Notes: generated by a model not told the origin, from the sequence alone. A DNA stretch of 18,057 nt from Actinomycetota bacterium (GCA_013696185.1 JACCZA010000019.1:1-18057), one strand, 5' to 3'. Positions 7,013 through 13,963 are shown, numbered from the stretch's first letter. Translations and numbers: made by a program.

Positions 7013-7891
7013 GTGAGCGGGTTGCGGTCGGAGCAGCGTCAGGCCGAAGCAGCACTCGCCGCGGTCGAGCCTCTGCCCGAGCCGAGGGAGCCTGCGCCGC
7101 GCCGCTCGCGCAGGCGATGGCTCGCGGCAGCTCTCGCGACGATCGTCCTCGGCGGCGCCCTGGCGGGCGGGGTCGTCGCGTACCTGGACGCCCGCGGTCG
7201 GGTCGAGGAGGAGAGCGCCGAGCGCACCGAGTCCGTCGCGGAGCTCGAGGACGATCTGGGGCGCCTGCGGGAGCGCCTGTTCTCGCTCTCGGCGCAGAAC
7301 GACGCCCTTCGCACCAGGGTCGAGGAGGCCGAGCAGGCGGTGGGGGAGGTCGAGGCCGGCCTCGGGCCGCTCGCGCGCCGGATCCAGCGCAGCGTCTTCA
7401 CGATCAGGACCGCCGACGGGGCGGGGACGGGCTGGTCTGCCTGGTGGGCCGACGGCTCGACGTACATCATCACCGCGAGCCACGTCGTGCGCGGCTTCCG
7501 CGTCCTCGACGTGCGGCAGGGAGAGCGGACGAGGCGCGGAGAGGTCGTCGCGAACGACGGCGACAACGACCTGGCGCTCGTCCGGGTCTCGGGCCTCGTC
7601 GCGGCGCCCCTCTGGCAGGACCCGGAGACTCTCGGGCGGCCGCGCGCGGGGGATCAGGTCGTGCTCGTCGGCAGCCCGTACGGTCTCGAGGGCTCGGTCA
7701 CGACGGGCGTCGTCAGCCGCTCGAGCGCGCTCGAGATCCAGACCGACGCCGCCGCCAATCCCGGCAACTCGGGCGGGCCGGTCGTCGACGGCGAGGGCCT
7801 GGTCGCGGGGGTGCTCGTCTCCGGTGCCGGCGAGAACGTGAACTTCGCGGTCCCGCTGCGGCGTGCCTGCATCGCGCTCAGGGAGTGCTGA
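7013..7891 (+). CDS. Membrane-anchored trypsin-like (HtrA-type) serine protease
   Basis: 292 residues. A proline- and arginine-rich cytoplasmic N-terminus (1-35) leads to one transmembrane helix (about 36-58). A charged coiled-coil-like linker (62-115) follows, then a trypsin-fold protease domain (120-290) that would be extracytoplasmic. The catalytic triad is complete: H157 in TASHVV, D186 in NDLALV and S253 in NPGNSGGPVV. The pattern is that of HtrA/DegP-like proteases, but there is no PDZ domain and no cleavable signal. The likely role is cell-envelope quality control or signalling proteolysis; this is inference. The GTG start is chosen because the promoter sits just upstream; the frame is open further back, but through the palindromic element and without protein-like sequence. 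The next gene starts 20 bases after the stop with its own -10. Confidence 0.88.
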   Translation: MSGLRSEQRQAEAALAAVEPLPEPREPAPRRSRRRWLAAALATIVLGGALAGGVVAYLDARGRVEEESAERTESVAELEDDLGRLRERLFSLSAQNDALRTRVEEAEQAVGEVEAGLGPLARRIQRSVFTIRTADGAGTGWSAWWADGSTYIITASHVVRGFRVLDVRQGERTRRGEVVANDGDNDLALVRVSGLVAAPLWQDPETLGRPRAGDQVVLVGSPYGLEGSVTTGVVSRSSALEIQTDAAANPGNSGGPVVDGEGLVAGVLVSGAGENVNFAVPLRRACIALREC

Positions 7892-7897
7892 GCCCGG

Positions 7898-7903
7898 CAC
7901 AAT
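7898..7903 (+). promoter_or_regulatory. -10-like element before the hypothetical gene at 7911
   Basis: CACAAT ends 7 bases before the ATG at 7911. It favours that ATG over the in-frame one at 7902, which overlaps the hexamer. Confidence 0.45.
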
Positions 7904-7910
7904 GACCGGG

Positions 7911-8456
7911 ATGGACAGGCGTGAGCGCAAGCGCATCCTCGGCGAGTACGGCGCCGGCTACGAGTCGCCGCGAGAGACGCGGGAGCGAGACGCGCTCGCG
8001 CGCGACCTCGAGGGCAGCCCCGGCCGCGGCCGCCCGCTGGAGCACCGCCTGCGCGGCGGTCCCTCGTCGCCCGACTCCTACGTCGCCTCCCTGGGCGGTC
8101 CGCTCCCTTACATGCAGCGTCTGCGGCGCATCGAGGAGGAGACGGCCGAGCACGAGCGGCGCCTGGCGCAGGCCTGGCGTGAGCTGGCTCACGCCTCGAG
8201 AGACGACCCCGCCGGGTTCGGGCGCCGCTGGACGGCGCGCGCCGAGCGCTGGAGCTTCCACGGCGTCAACGACCTGATCGAGCGGCACAACAGGTACTAC
8301 CCGGCCGAGGCGCGGCTCCCGATGGATCCGAGGACGCGTGACTTCGCGCTCGTCGGCGGCAAGCCCTACCGGCGGCGCGCGCTCGGGCCGACCTGGGTGC
8401 TCGAGCGCTTCCCGGGTGACCTCGAGCCCGCCCTCGGCGTCGGCGAGGCCGCGTAG
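7911..8456 (+). CDS. Conserved hypothetical protein, soluble, charged
   Basis: 181 residues, no membrane segment or signal peptide. The N-terminal 60 residues are very rich in Arg, Glu and Gly and look flexible. The middle (about 75-125) is a likely helical region with repeated Arg/Glu spacing (RRIEEETAEHERRLAQAWREL). The C-terminal part contains FHGVNDLIERHNRYYPAEARLPMDPRTRDF and GGKPYRRRALGPTWVLERFP, well-formed and probably the conserved core. I recall this kind of C-terminal sequence from other actinobacterial hypothetical proteins but know no function. It lies 20 bases downstream of the protease gene and 40 bases upstream of the DUF1361 gene on the same strand, each with its own -10-like element. 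Confidence 0.75.
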   Translation: MDRRERKRILGEYGAGYESPRETRERDALARDLEGSPGRGRPLEHRLRGGPSSPDSYVASLGGPLPYMQRLRRIEEETAEHERRLAQAWRELAHASRDDPAGFGRRWTARAERWSFHGVNDLIERHNRYYPAEARLPMDPRTRDFALVGGKPYRRRALGPTWVLERFPGDLEPALGVGEAA

Positions 8457-8481
8457 CGGCCGCCGGACACGGGGTCGGCGG

Positions 8482-8487
8482 TACCCT
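8482..8487 (+). promoter_or_regulatory. -10-like element before the DUF1361 gene
   Basis: TACCCT ends 8 bases before the GTG at 8496. No strong -35 is visible. Confidence 0.5.
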
Positions 8488-8495
8488 GCACGAGC

Positions 8496-9188
8496 GTGTT
8501 CGGGTGGAGATCCTCGAGGAGCGACCGTCGCCTCGCGACGCTGCTCGCGCTGGGCGCCCTGACCGCATTCGCGGTCGCGCTGGTGGGCGTGCGCGTCTTC
8601 TACACGGGGACCCCCGTCTACGGGAACCTCGTCTGGAATCTCTTTCTCGCCTGGATCCCGTTCGTCGTCGCCCTGCTCGTCTACGACGGATTCCGCTGGG
8701 GAGCGCCACGTCCGGCGCTCGTCGCTGGGGCAGCCGTCTGGCTCCTCTTCCTGCCGAACGCGCCGTACCTCGTGACCGACCTGAAGCTCCTGCGCGAGTG
8801 GGGCGGAGCGCCGATCTGGTTCGACATCGTGCTGGTCTCGACCGCCGCCTGGACGGGGCTCCTGCTCGGCTTCGCGTCGCTCTCCCTCATGCACTCGGTC
8901 GGACGGCGCATCGTGGGCACGCTCGCCGCCTGGCTGCTCGTCCTCGCGGTGCTCGCCCTCACGTCCTTCGGCGTCCTCCTCGGGCGCTTCCAGCGCTGGA
9001 ACTCGTGGGACGTCGTCACGCGCCCGCGGCTCCTCCTGGGCGAGCTGCTCGAGCGCGGCGCCGACCCGCTCGGGCAGGGCCGCGCAGTGGCGGCGACGGT
9101 GCTCTTCACCGTCTTTCTCACCCTGACCTACGCCGTCTTCCACAGCCTCGTCCGCGTGGGCGCCGGGGCGGAAGAGCGCCGGTCGTAG
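8496..9188 (+). CDS. DUF1361 integral membrane protein
   Basis: 230 residues with about six or seven hydrophobic helices (near 15-33, 44-63, 70-84, 103-123, 131-155 and 192-215). It carries the family-specific segments NLFLAWIPFVVALL (about 49-62), FLPNAPYLVTDLKLL (about 85-99), a WFDI segment after GGAP, and RFQRWNSWDV (about 165-174). These identify DUF1361, a bacterial membrane family of unknown function; the invariant polar residues inside the helices suggest a transporter or enzyme, which is only inference. GTG is chosen as start because the -10-like hexamer is 8 bases away. The amidotransferase gene follows after only 4 bases, so the two form an operon. Confidence 0.85.
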   Translation: MFGWRSSRSDRRLATLLALGALTAFAVALVGVRVFYTGTPVYGNLVWNLFLAWIPFVVALLVYDGFRWGAPRPALVAGAAVWLLFLPNAPYLVTDLKLLREWGGAPIWFDIVLVSTAAWTGLLLGFASLSLMHSVGRRIVGTLAAWLLVLAVLALTSFGVLLGRFQRWNSWDVVTRPRLLLGELLERGADPLGQGRAVAATVLFTVFLTLTYAVFHSLVRVGAGAEERRS

Positions 9189-9192
9189 CCCC

Positions 9193-9918
9193 GTGCGGCC
9201 CGTCGTCGGGATCACCACCAACGTCGATCGCGTCCGCTGGGGCGCCTGGGACGTGCCGGCTGCGCTCGTCCCTCTGGCATACGTGCGCGGCATCGAGCGG
9301 GCCGGCGGCAGACCGCTGCTCGTGCCTCCGAGCGAGGAGGGCGTGGGGGAGACCCTCGATGCGATCGACGCCCTGCTCCTCTCGGGCGGGGAGGACGTCG
9401 ATCCCGCCGCCTACGGCGCCGAGGCGCATCCCGAGACGCGCGGGACGCGGCCCGAGCGGGACCGCGCCGAGCTCGCGCTGTTGCGAGGGGCACTCGAGCG
9501 AGACATGCCGGTGCTCGCCGTCTGTCGCGGCAGCCAGGTCCTGAACGTCGCGCGCGGCGGCGACCTCGTGCAGCACCTGCCGGACGTCCTCGGCGACGAG
9601 ACGCACAAGCACACTCCCGGAGTCTTCGGCGACCACGACGTGCGGCTCGCCGCCGACAGCCGGCTCGGCCGCGCGCTCGGGGAGCGGGCGCCCGTGAAGT
9701 CGCACCATCACCAGGGATTCGGCAGGCTCGGGGAAGGACTGCGCGAGGTGGCCTGGGCGGACGACGGGACCGTCGAGGGCCTCGAGGATCCCGACCGGCG
9801 CTTCGCGCTCGGCGTGCTCTGGCACCCGGAGGAAGGGGAGGACGCGGCGCTGTTCGAGCGGCTGGTCGAGGAGGCGCGCGGCTACCGGGGCGGGCGGGCC
9901 TCCTCCCCGTCCCAGTAG
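9193..9918 (+). CDS. Class I glutamine amidotransferase-like hydrolase (PuuD / peptidase C26 family)
   Basis: 241 residues. It starts with the typical strand PVVGITTN, followed by a loop and helix with LVPLAYVRGIERAGGRPLLVPP. LLLSGGEDVDPAAYG (61-75) is the glycine-rich turn of gamma-glutamyl-GABA hydrolases. The nucleophile is C111 in AVCRGSQVLNVARGG; the partners are H211 and E213 in LWHPEE, giving a complete Cys-His-Glu triad. SHHHQGFGRLG (170-180) is the family motif that contacts substrate. The expected reaction is hydrolysis of a gamma-glutamyl amide such as gamma-glutamyl-GABA; the true substrate is unknown because no putrescine-pathway gene is nearby. GTG start, 4 bases after the DUF1361 stop. 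The 3' end overlaps the convergent cupin gene by 37 bases. Confidence 0.9.
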   Translation: MRPVVGITTNVDRVRWGAWDVPAALVPLAYVRGIERAGGRPLLVPPSEEGVGETLDAIDALLLSGGEDVDPAAYGAEAHPETRGTRPERDRAELALLRGALERDMPVLAVCRGSQVLNVARGGDLVQHLPDVLGDETHKHTPGVFGDHDVRLAADSRLGRALGERAPVKSHHHQGFGRLGEGLREVAWADDGTVEGLEDPDRRFALGVLWHPEEGEDAALFERLVEEARGYRGGRASSPSQ

Positions 9919-10343
9919 TCGACCTCGGACTCGAGGCGGAAGTTCGGCCGCAGCGCGCCGACGCGCACTCCGACCTTGCGGCTGTCCGGGTACTCGACGA
10001 CCTCCGGCTGGAGCAGCGTCGAGACGAAGAGGCAGCGAACCGGAGTGCCGGTCTCGTTCAGGAGCGTGTGCGCCCCCTCGGGCCCTCGTGGAAACAGGAT
10101 CGCGTCCCCCGGCGCGAGCCGCCGCTCTCCCGCCGGCGTCCGGAGGGTCGGGCGGCCGTCGAGGATGACGAGGAGCTCCTCGTTGCCGCGATGGAAGTGG
10201 TAGGGCACCTGCTGCATGCCGGGCGCGATCTCCCAGACCCCGGCACCGAGCAGCTCGCCCTGCGCCAGTCGGCGGTGGCGGATCTCGAACCCGGGTTGGT
10301 CGGACTCGCGCTCCCACGTGCCTCCGAACAGGTTCTCGGTCAC
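9882..10343 (-). CDS. Cupin-domain protein
   Basis: 153 residues, single cupin. Motif 1 is PYHFHRGNEELLVILDG (47-63) with the metal ligands H49, H51 and E55 or E56. Motif 2 is PGDAILFPRGPEGAHTLLN (78-96) with H92. Such proteins range from small-molecule isomerases and dioxygenases to sugar-binding or sensor proteins, and nothing here narrows the choice. Relatives with HFHRGNEE are often described only as cupin-domain proteins. The GTG start lies 8 bases after a strong promoter on the minus strand, giving a leaderless mRNA. The 3' end overlaps the convergent amidotransferase gene by 37 bases, so the two transcripts would be complementary there. Confidence 0.85.
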   Translation of the reverse strand: MTENLFGGTWERESDQPGFEIRHRRLAQGELLGAGVWEIAPGMQQVPYHFHRGNEELLVILDGRPTLRTPAGERRLAPGDAILFPRGPEGAHTLLNETGTPVRCLFVSTLLQPEVVEYPDSRKVGVRVGALRPNFRLESEVDYWDGEEARPPR

Positions 10344-10351
10344 GGGCTCGC

Positions 10352-10380
10352 ATCTTGCGCATGCGCCTCCCCGTCGTCAA
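10352..10380 (-). promoter_or_regulatory. Strong promoter of the cupin gene (leaderless type)
   Basis: On the minus strand: TTGACG (10380-10375), a 17-base spacer and CAAGAT (10357-10352), then 8 bases to the GTG at 10343. It is the best match to a housekeeping sigma promoter in the window. Confidence 0.65.
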
Positions 10381-10408
10381 GAGCGACTCCGGCTCGGCGC
10401 GCGGCTAC

Positions 10409-10443
10409 GGGGTCCTTCCCGCCCTCGAGCGGGAGGGAGCCCC
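10409..10443 (-). terminator. Strong hairpin between yjbQ and cupin genes, probable terminator
   Basis: GGGGTCCTTCCCGC (10409-10422), a CCTCGA loop and GCGGGAGGGAGCCCC (10429-10443) form about 14 base pairs with one bulged G. It lies 18 bases past the YjbQ stop. There is no T-run, so it may be a processing or Rho-assisted site; in shape it can work on either strand. Confidence 0.5.
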
Positions 10444-10460
10444 GCACGCGGCGCCTCGGC

Positions 10461-10913
10461 TCAGGTGCCGACGACCTGCACGAGCCAGCGGCGGTCGCGC
10501 TCGCGGTCGAGCTCGAGGAAGAGCACGCGCTGCCAGGTGCCGAGGCCGAGCTCGCCGTCGCGGATCGGGATCGACTCGCCGGCCGAGCCGAGGAGCATCG
10601 ACATGCAGTGCGCGTGCCCGTTGCCGAAGTCCATGTCCTCGGAGCAGATGTTCTCCGTGCGCTTGTCCCAATCGTCGTGGGCGTAGTACTCGTTGCTCGG
10701 CACGAGTTTCTTGAGCAGCGTCGCGAAGTCCTCGAGAAACCCGTTCTCGAACTCGTTGACCCGGACGGAGCAGGTCGTGTGGGGCGAATAGACGCAGGCG
10801 ATGCCGTTCTGGATACCGCTCTCGCGCACGCTCTCGGCCACGTCCTCGGTGATGTCCGTCACCTGGAGCCCGCCGGCCGTGCGCAGGTGCCGCTCGTGGT
10901 GAAACGTCTTCAC
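10461..10913 (-). CDS. yjbQ: YjbQ / UPF0047 family protein
   Basis: 150 residues, near the usual length of this family (about 130-150). The hallmarks are present: GIACVYSPHTTCSVRVNE (37-54), FLEDFATLLKKLVP (59-72), YYAHDDWDKRTENICSED (76-93), GNGHAHCMSMLLGS (97-110) and LGTWQRVLFLELD (124-136). Conserved histidines in SPHTT, YAHDD and NGHAH probably form a metal or substrate site. The family has been linked to a weak thiamine-phosphate synthase activity, and its physiological role is unsettled; I use the symbol for the family. The GTG start has an AAGGAGA ribosome binding site 10 bases upstream (10930-10924), unlike its leaderless neighbours. A TAGACT hexamer at 10965-10960 may be its -10. 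Confidence 0.9.
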   Translation of the reverse strand: MKTFHHERHLRTAGGLQVTDITEDVAESVRESGIQNGIACVYSPHTTCSVRVNEFENGFLEDFATLLKKLVPSNEYYAHDDWDKRTENICSEDMDFGNGHAHCMSMLLGSAGESIPIRDGELGLGTWQRVLFLELDRERDRRWLVQVVGT

Positions 10914-10959
10914 GCCTCGTCACTCTCCTTGTTCGCGCCACCCGGGAGAAGCGCGGCGA

Positions 10960-10965
10960 AGTCTA
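10960..10965 (-). promoter_or_regulatory. Possible -10 element for yjbQ
   Basis: TAGACT on the minus strand lies about 46 bases before the GTG, leaving room for a short leader with the AAGGAGA site. No -35 match is seen. Confidence 0.35.
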
Positions 10966-11135
10966 CTCGCGCGGGGGCACGCCACGGCCGGTGAGGCGCG
11001 GCGACCGCGATCACGGCCTCGTGGCACCGGTCAGCCGGAGCCATGGCAGGGGTCTGTCCCTCGTCATGGCCGTTACGGCCCGTGGACGCGGCGCGCCCGT
11101 GGAGCGCCGAGGGAGTGCGCCCACGCCTCGGGCGT

Positions 11136-11141
11136 TACGCT
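11136..11141 (+). promoter_or_regulatory. -10-like element of the tRNA gene
   Basis: TACGCT ends 7 bases before the first base of the mature tRNA, the same spacing seen for the leaderless protein genes. The -35 region (about 11112-11119) has no good match. Confidence 0.5.
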
Positions 11142-11148
11142 GGTCGCG

Positions 11149-11221
11149 GGGCCCGTAGCTCAGCGGTCAGAGCAGCGGACTCATAATCCGTCGGTCCCAG
11201 GTTCGAATCCTGGCGGGCCCA
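11149..11221 (+). tRNA. tRNA with CAT anticodon (Met, or Ile2 if lysidine-modified)
   Basis: A complete cloverleaf: acceptor stem GGGCCCG / CGGGCCC (11149-11155 / 11214-11220), D stem GCTC/GAGC, anticodon stem GCGGA/TCCGT with loop CTCATAA (anticodon CAT) and T arm CCAGG-TTCGAAT-CCTGG. The discriminator base is A at 11221 and CCA is not encoded. The strong acceptor pair G1-C72 and lack of three G-C pairs in the anticodon stem argue against initiator tRNA. Elongator Met and Ile2 share the CAT anticodon and cannot be separated here without comparison. No duplicated 3' end (attachment site) is seen downstream. Confidence 0.93.
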
Positions 11222-11272
11222 TCCGGCGACCGCAACGATGCGGCCTCGCCTGCCGACGTCGGGGCGTGAGCC

Positions 11273-11301
11273 TTGACAGCAGTGATCGCCGGAAGGACGA
11301 T
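11273..11301 (+). promoter_or_regulatory. Promoter of the SAM methyltransferase gene
   Basis: TTGACA (11273-11278), a 17-base spacer and GACGAT (11296-11301) would start transcription near 11308. This leaves a leader of about 24 bases with an AGGAGGG site (11319-11325) before the ATG at 11332. The -35 is perfect; the -10 is weak. Confidence 0.5.
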
Positions 11302-11331
11302 CTCGCCCGCACTCTCACAGGAGGGATGGGC

Positions 11332-12128
11332 ATGTTCGAGCAGCTCAAGCAGAAGCAGAGCGCGATGTGGGGCAACGGGCCGTACGAGCGGATCACCGCG
11401 CTGCTGACGGAGGCGCAGGACGACGTGGTTGTAGCCCTCGACCCGGCCTCGGGGGAGCGCTGGCTCGACGTCGCAACGGGCACCGGGGCGGTGGCGCGCT
11501 TGATCGCGCAGAGGGGCGCCGACGTCACGGGGCTCGACCTGTCGCCGGCCCTGATCGAGACGGCACGCGCTGAGACGGAGGCGGCGAACCTGAGCGTCCA
11601 CTTCGACGTCGGAGACGCGGAGGCGCTTCCGTACGAGGATGCGTCCTTCGACGGCGTCGTCTCGACCTTCGGGGTGATGTCGCTCCCGATCACTCTGCGG
11701 TGGCGCGCGAGCTGGCTCGCGTCTGCCGTCCCGGGGGCCGCCTCGGACTCACTGCCTGGCGTGAGGAGAGCGGCATCGGCGACCTCTTCCGCGTGATGCG
11801 CCCGTTTCAAGCCTCTCCGCCGCCGCCGGGTGTCGGCAACCCCTTTGCCTGGGGAGACGAGGGTCACGTGCGCGAGCTCCTCGAAGGGGCGTTCGAGCTC
11901 GACCTGGAGGTGCTCGACACCGTGTACCGGCCGGCCTCGGCGGAAGAGGCGTGGGAGACGTTCGCCACCTCCTACGGCCCGACGAAGACGCTCGTGGAGT
12001 CGCTTGACGACGGGCGCCGGGAAGAGCTCGAGCGCTCCTGGATCGCGCTCTACGAGAGCTACCGCGACGGGAGCGGCGACATCGTCCAGCACCGGACGTA
12101 CCTGCGGGTACTCGCCGTTCGGCGCTGA
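11332..12128 (+). pseudogene. Class I SAM-dependent methyltransferase, frameshifted by one base
   Basis: About 265 residues if repaired. The first part (11332 to about 11680) holds MWGNGPYERIT and the SAM motif WLDVATGTGAVARLIAQRG (44-62), followed by VTGLDLSPALIETAR and GDAEALPYEDASFDGVVSTFGVM. The frame then shifts: from about 11682 another frame continues APDHSAVARELARVCRPGGRLGLTAWR and runs to 12128. Family relatives read FGVMFAPDH at this point, which a single missing T (ATGTCGCT for ATGTTCGCT) explains exactly. Both halves look intact at protein level, so a sequencing error or a fresh mutation is likely. The start ATG at 11332 has an AGGAGGG site 6 bases upstream; the ATG at 11326 and GTG at 11266 are alternatives. 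It resembles UbiE/menaquinone-type small-molecule methyltransferases; substrate unknown. Confidence 0.85.
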
Positions 12129-12211
12129 GGCGGAAGCTGGTGGAATGGAGTTGGGCGGCCCTCCCCGCCTGGATCCCCACCGCCACGCGGCTCGAGAGGC
12201 GGGCAGGAGCC

Positions 12212-12901
12212 TCAGCGGCCGTCGGCGCGTGTCCTTGCCGCTACGTCCGCAGCGACGCGCACACCAGCATCGCCCTCGCTCCGTGATCCCAGGTCGGTCT
12301 GCGTCAGGCGGAGGATCCGCGCGCACGCGCGTTTCGCGAAGCGAACCTGCTCGCGACGCCCGAAGATCCGAAACCCGAGCCGGACGAGCGGATTCCCGAC
12401 CGGCGCCGGCCGCGACCGGCGCCGGATCCGGAACTCCACCTCGCCGCTGTCGAGCCACTTCCAGACTGCGTAGTCCATCTGCCCCATCTCGAGGTGCCCC
12501 TCGAGCGTGCGGTATCCCCAGCCCCAGACTCGGACATGCCGACCGTCGAGCTGGCGGGTCTCGTCGTAGACGCCCCCGATCCGGACGCCGACGTCAAATC
12601 TCAGTCCGAGGAAACGGATCTCGAGCAGCATGTCGCGACCCTCGAGCGGAGTGTCCGTGCGGTAGACGGCGCGGACGCGCGAGGGGTCCGCGAACTCGTA
12701 CTCACGCATCAACTTCCTCGCGGTCTCCCAGCTACCGCCTTCGAGCGGATCCCCCGGCGGCTCGCGCGGTAGAGGCTGGCAATACTCGTCGAACTTCCAG
12801 CCGCTGCCGACGGAGGCGGGGTCGAAGTTGATGTCTCTCTCCTGCAGCGACTCGAGCTCCCGCCGGGCACGCCCGCTTCCGATCGCGTCAGAGTTGCGCA
12901 A
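12212..12901 (-). CDS. DUF1990 family protein
   Basis: 229 residues. The N-terminus ELESLQERDINFDPASVGSGWKFDEYCQPLPREPPG (15-50) and GGSWETARKLMREYEFADPSRVRAVY (55-80) are typical of the family. Then come PLEGRDMLLEIRFLGLRFDVGVRIGGVYDE (85-114), WGWGYRTLEGHLEMGQMDYAVWKWLDSGEVEF (126-157), and NPLVRLGFRIFGRREQVRFAKRAC. DUF1990 proteins are uncharacterised; a lipid- or ligand-binding fold is often guessed. The only workable start is a TTG at 12901 that overlaps the upstream gene by 14 bases, so translation probably depends on coupling. The last 25 residues are an arginine- and alanine-rich tail. Convergent with the SAM methyltransferase, 83 bases apart. Confidence 0.88.
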   Translation of the reverse strand: MRNSDAIGSGRARRELESLQERDINFDPASVGSGWKFDEYCQPLPREPPGDPLEGGSWETARKLMREYEFADPSRVRAVYRTDTPLEGRDMLLEIRFLGLRFDVGVRIGGVYDETRQLDGRHVRVWGWGYRTLEGHLEMGQMDYAVWKWLDSGEVEFRIRRRSRPAPVGNPLVRLGFRIFGRREQVRFAKRACARILRLTQTDLGSRSEGDAGVRVAADVAARTRADGR

Positions 12902-13607
12902 CGAGCTCCCCGTCGACGCGGCGCGTCTCGATCTCCATGCGACCGCACCGGCGACCCCCGGCGAGCGTCACCACGTTCTCGAGAAAGGACGTCCACATGT
13001 GCAATTGCACCTCCTTCGCCATTCGCAGACGGTGGTACAGGAGGTTCGACAACCAGTCGGCGCTGCGGGCCCACGATTCGATCGAGAACGTGAGCTCCTC
13101 CCCGTCAGCTGCGGCGCGGAACTCGATCTGCCCGGCCTCCAAGTGGCCTTCGAGAGTGATGAACCGAAACGACGTCGGAGTCCGCTCCACGACGCGAACC
13201 GGCCCGTCCCATGGGCCCGGCATCCTGACGACGAACTCGTCGCCGACCGCAACGGTGCCACGCTCGCCGTACACCTTGAAGAAGCGCGCGAGTTGGGTCG
13301 GGGCGGCAACGTTCAGATCCGCCGTGATTCGCGTCATCAGGGCATCCCCGGTACAGCGGGCTCCGCTGATCCGCACGCGATACGCGCGATGGAAGAGCGG
13401 GCCCACCCCGGCCTCCGGCCCCTGCCACTCCGTCTGCGCGATGCCCTCGGGGAGCTCGGGCGGAGCGTCGCCGTCCGACGTGCCGGCCGCTTCGCTCCGA
13501 GTCAACGGCGTCGTTCGCCACAGGTAGTTCCACGAGGTCAGTCCGATCCCGAGCGGCCACAAGGCGGCCGTCCCCAACCGGCGCGAGAGAGTAGGGCGGC
13601 GAGGCAC
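12888..13607 (-). CDS. DUF1990-like protein, paralogue of its neighbour
   Basis: 239 residues. The N-terminal segment (1-30) is hydrophobic with WPLGIGLTSWNYLW and could be a membrane anchor. The middle has PLFHRAYRVRISGA (70-83), MPGPWDGPVRVVE (129-141) and FITLEGHLEAGQIEF (149-163). The end has IESWARSADWLSNLLYHRLRMAKEVQLHMWTSFLENV. TLEGHLExGQ is shared with the adjacent DUF1990 protein, so the two are distant paralogues. GTG start at 13607; a TACGTG hexamer 9 bases upstream may be its -10. First gene of the two-gene minus-strand unit. Function unknown. Confidence 0.85.
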   Translation of the reverse strand: MPRRPTLSRRLGTAALWPLGIGLTSWNYLWRTTPLTRSEAAGTSDGDAPPELPEGIAQTEWQGPEAGVGPLFHRAYRVRISGARCTGDALMTRITADLNVAAPTQLARFFKVYGERGTVAVGDEFVVRMPGPWDGPVRVVERTPTSFRFITLEGHLEAGQIEFRAAADGEELTFSIESWARSADWLSNLLYHRLRMAKEVQLHMWTSFLENVVTLAGGRRCGRMEIETRRVDGELVAQL

Positions 13608-13640
13608 CTACCTTCGCACGTACCCGAGCAAGCGGCGATG

Positions 13641-13646
13641 TATCCT
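13641..13646 (+). promoter_or_regulatory. -10-like element of the small membrane protein gene
   Basis: TATCCT ends 6 bases before the GTG at 13653. It sits in the short divergent gap shared with the DUF1990 unit. Confidence 0.4.
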
Positions 13647-13652
13647 CGGGCG

Positions 13653-13880
13653 GTGATCGTCGGCCGGCTCGAAGCGCTCCGCCTGCACGATGACCACCTG
13701 CACGCGATGGCGTTGGGCTCCGTGGTTCTCTGCATCGGGCTCTGGATCCGCGCCAAGACCGTCGACCAGGACGAGCGGGGGAACGCCGAGAGGCGCGCCA
13801 TCTTCGTCGGCCTCTGGGCCCCGACGCTCTGGCAGATCGGCGACGCACTCGATCTGCGCCGCCGACGCCGATTCTTCTGA
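13653..13880 (+). CDS. Small hypothetical membrane protein (75 residues)
   Basis: A short protein with two hydrophobic stretches: HAMALGSVVLCIGLWIRA (about 17-34) and AIFVGLWAPTLWQIGDAL (about 49-66), separated by a charged loop (TVDQDERGNAERR), and ending in a run of arginines. The pattern suggests a two-helix membrane hairpin. The loop then FVGLW-P-W organisation resembles other short actinobacterial hypothetical proteins I recall, but I cannot name a family. The GTG start is 6 bases after the TATCCT hexamer; an in-frame ATG at 13638 overlaps the promoter. Divergent from the DUF1990 pair with 45 bases between starts. The opposite-strand frame has no family-like content. Confidence 0.65.
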   Translation: MIVGRLEALRLHDDHLHAMALGSVVLCIGLWIRAKTVDQDERGNAERRAIFVGLWAPTLWQIGDALDLRRRRRFF

Positions 13881-13909
13881 CGATCGGCGGACGCGGAGGA
13901 GTCTTGCCT

Positions 13910-13963
13910 GCCCAGCGCTCAGGAATTTGTCCTCGAGCAGAACCCGACTGGGACGCGCTGGGC
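13910..13963. repeat. 9-bp perfect inverted repeat with 36-base spacer
   Basis: GCCCAGCGC (13910-13918) and GCGCTGGGC (13955-13963) are exact inverted copies between the small membrane gene and the following gene. This could be a terminator stem for the first gene or an operator; no T-run follows. Confidence 0.35.

Noticed and set aside
7878..9293. 471-codon minus-strand frame across three plus-strand genes
   Set aside because: It spans gene boundaries and start sites of three well-supported genes and shows no domain.
11068..11080. GGCCG-TTA-CGGCC mini-hairpin upstream of the tRNA
   Set aside because: Five pairs in a GC-rich spacer is expected by chance; no link to a gene is evident.
12151..12215. 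Possible terminator hairpins between the SAM methyltransferase and DUF1990 genes
   Set aside because: GGCGG/CCGCC and GAGGC/GCCTC stems are only 5 pairs each and lack T-runs, so I could not support them as features.
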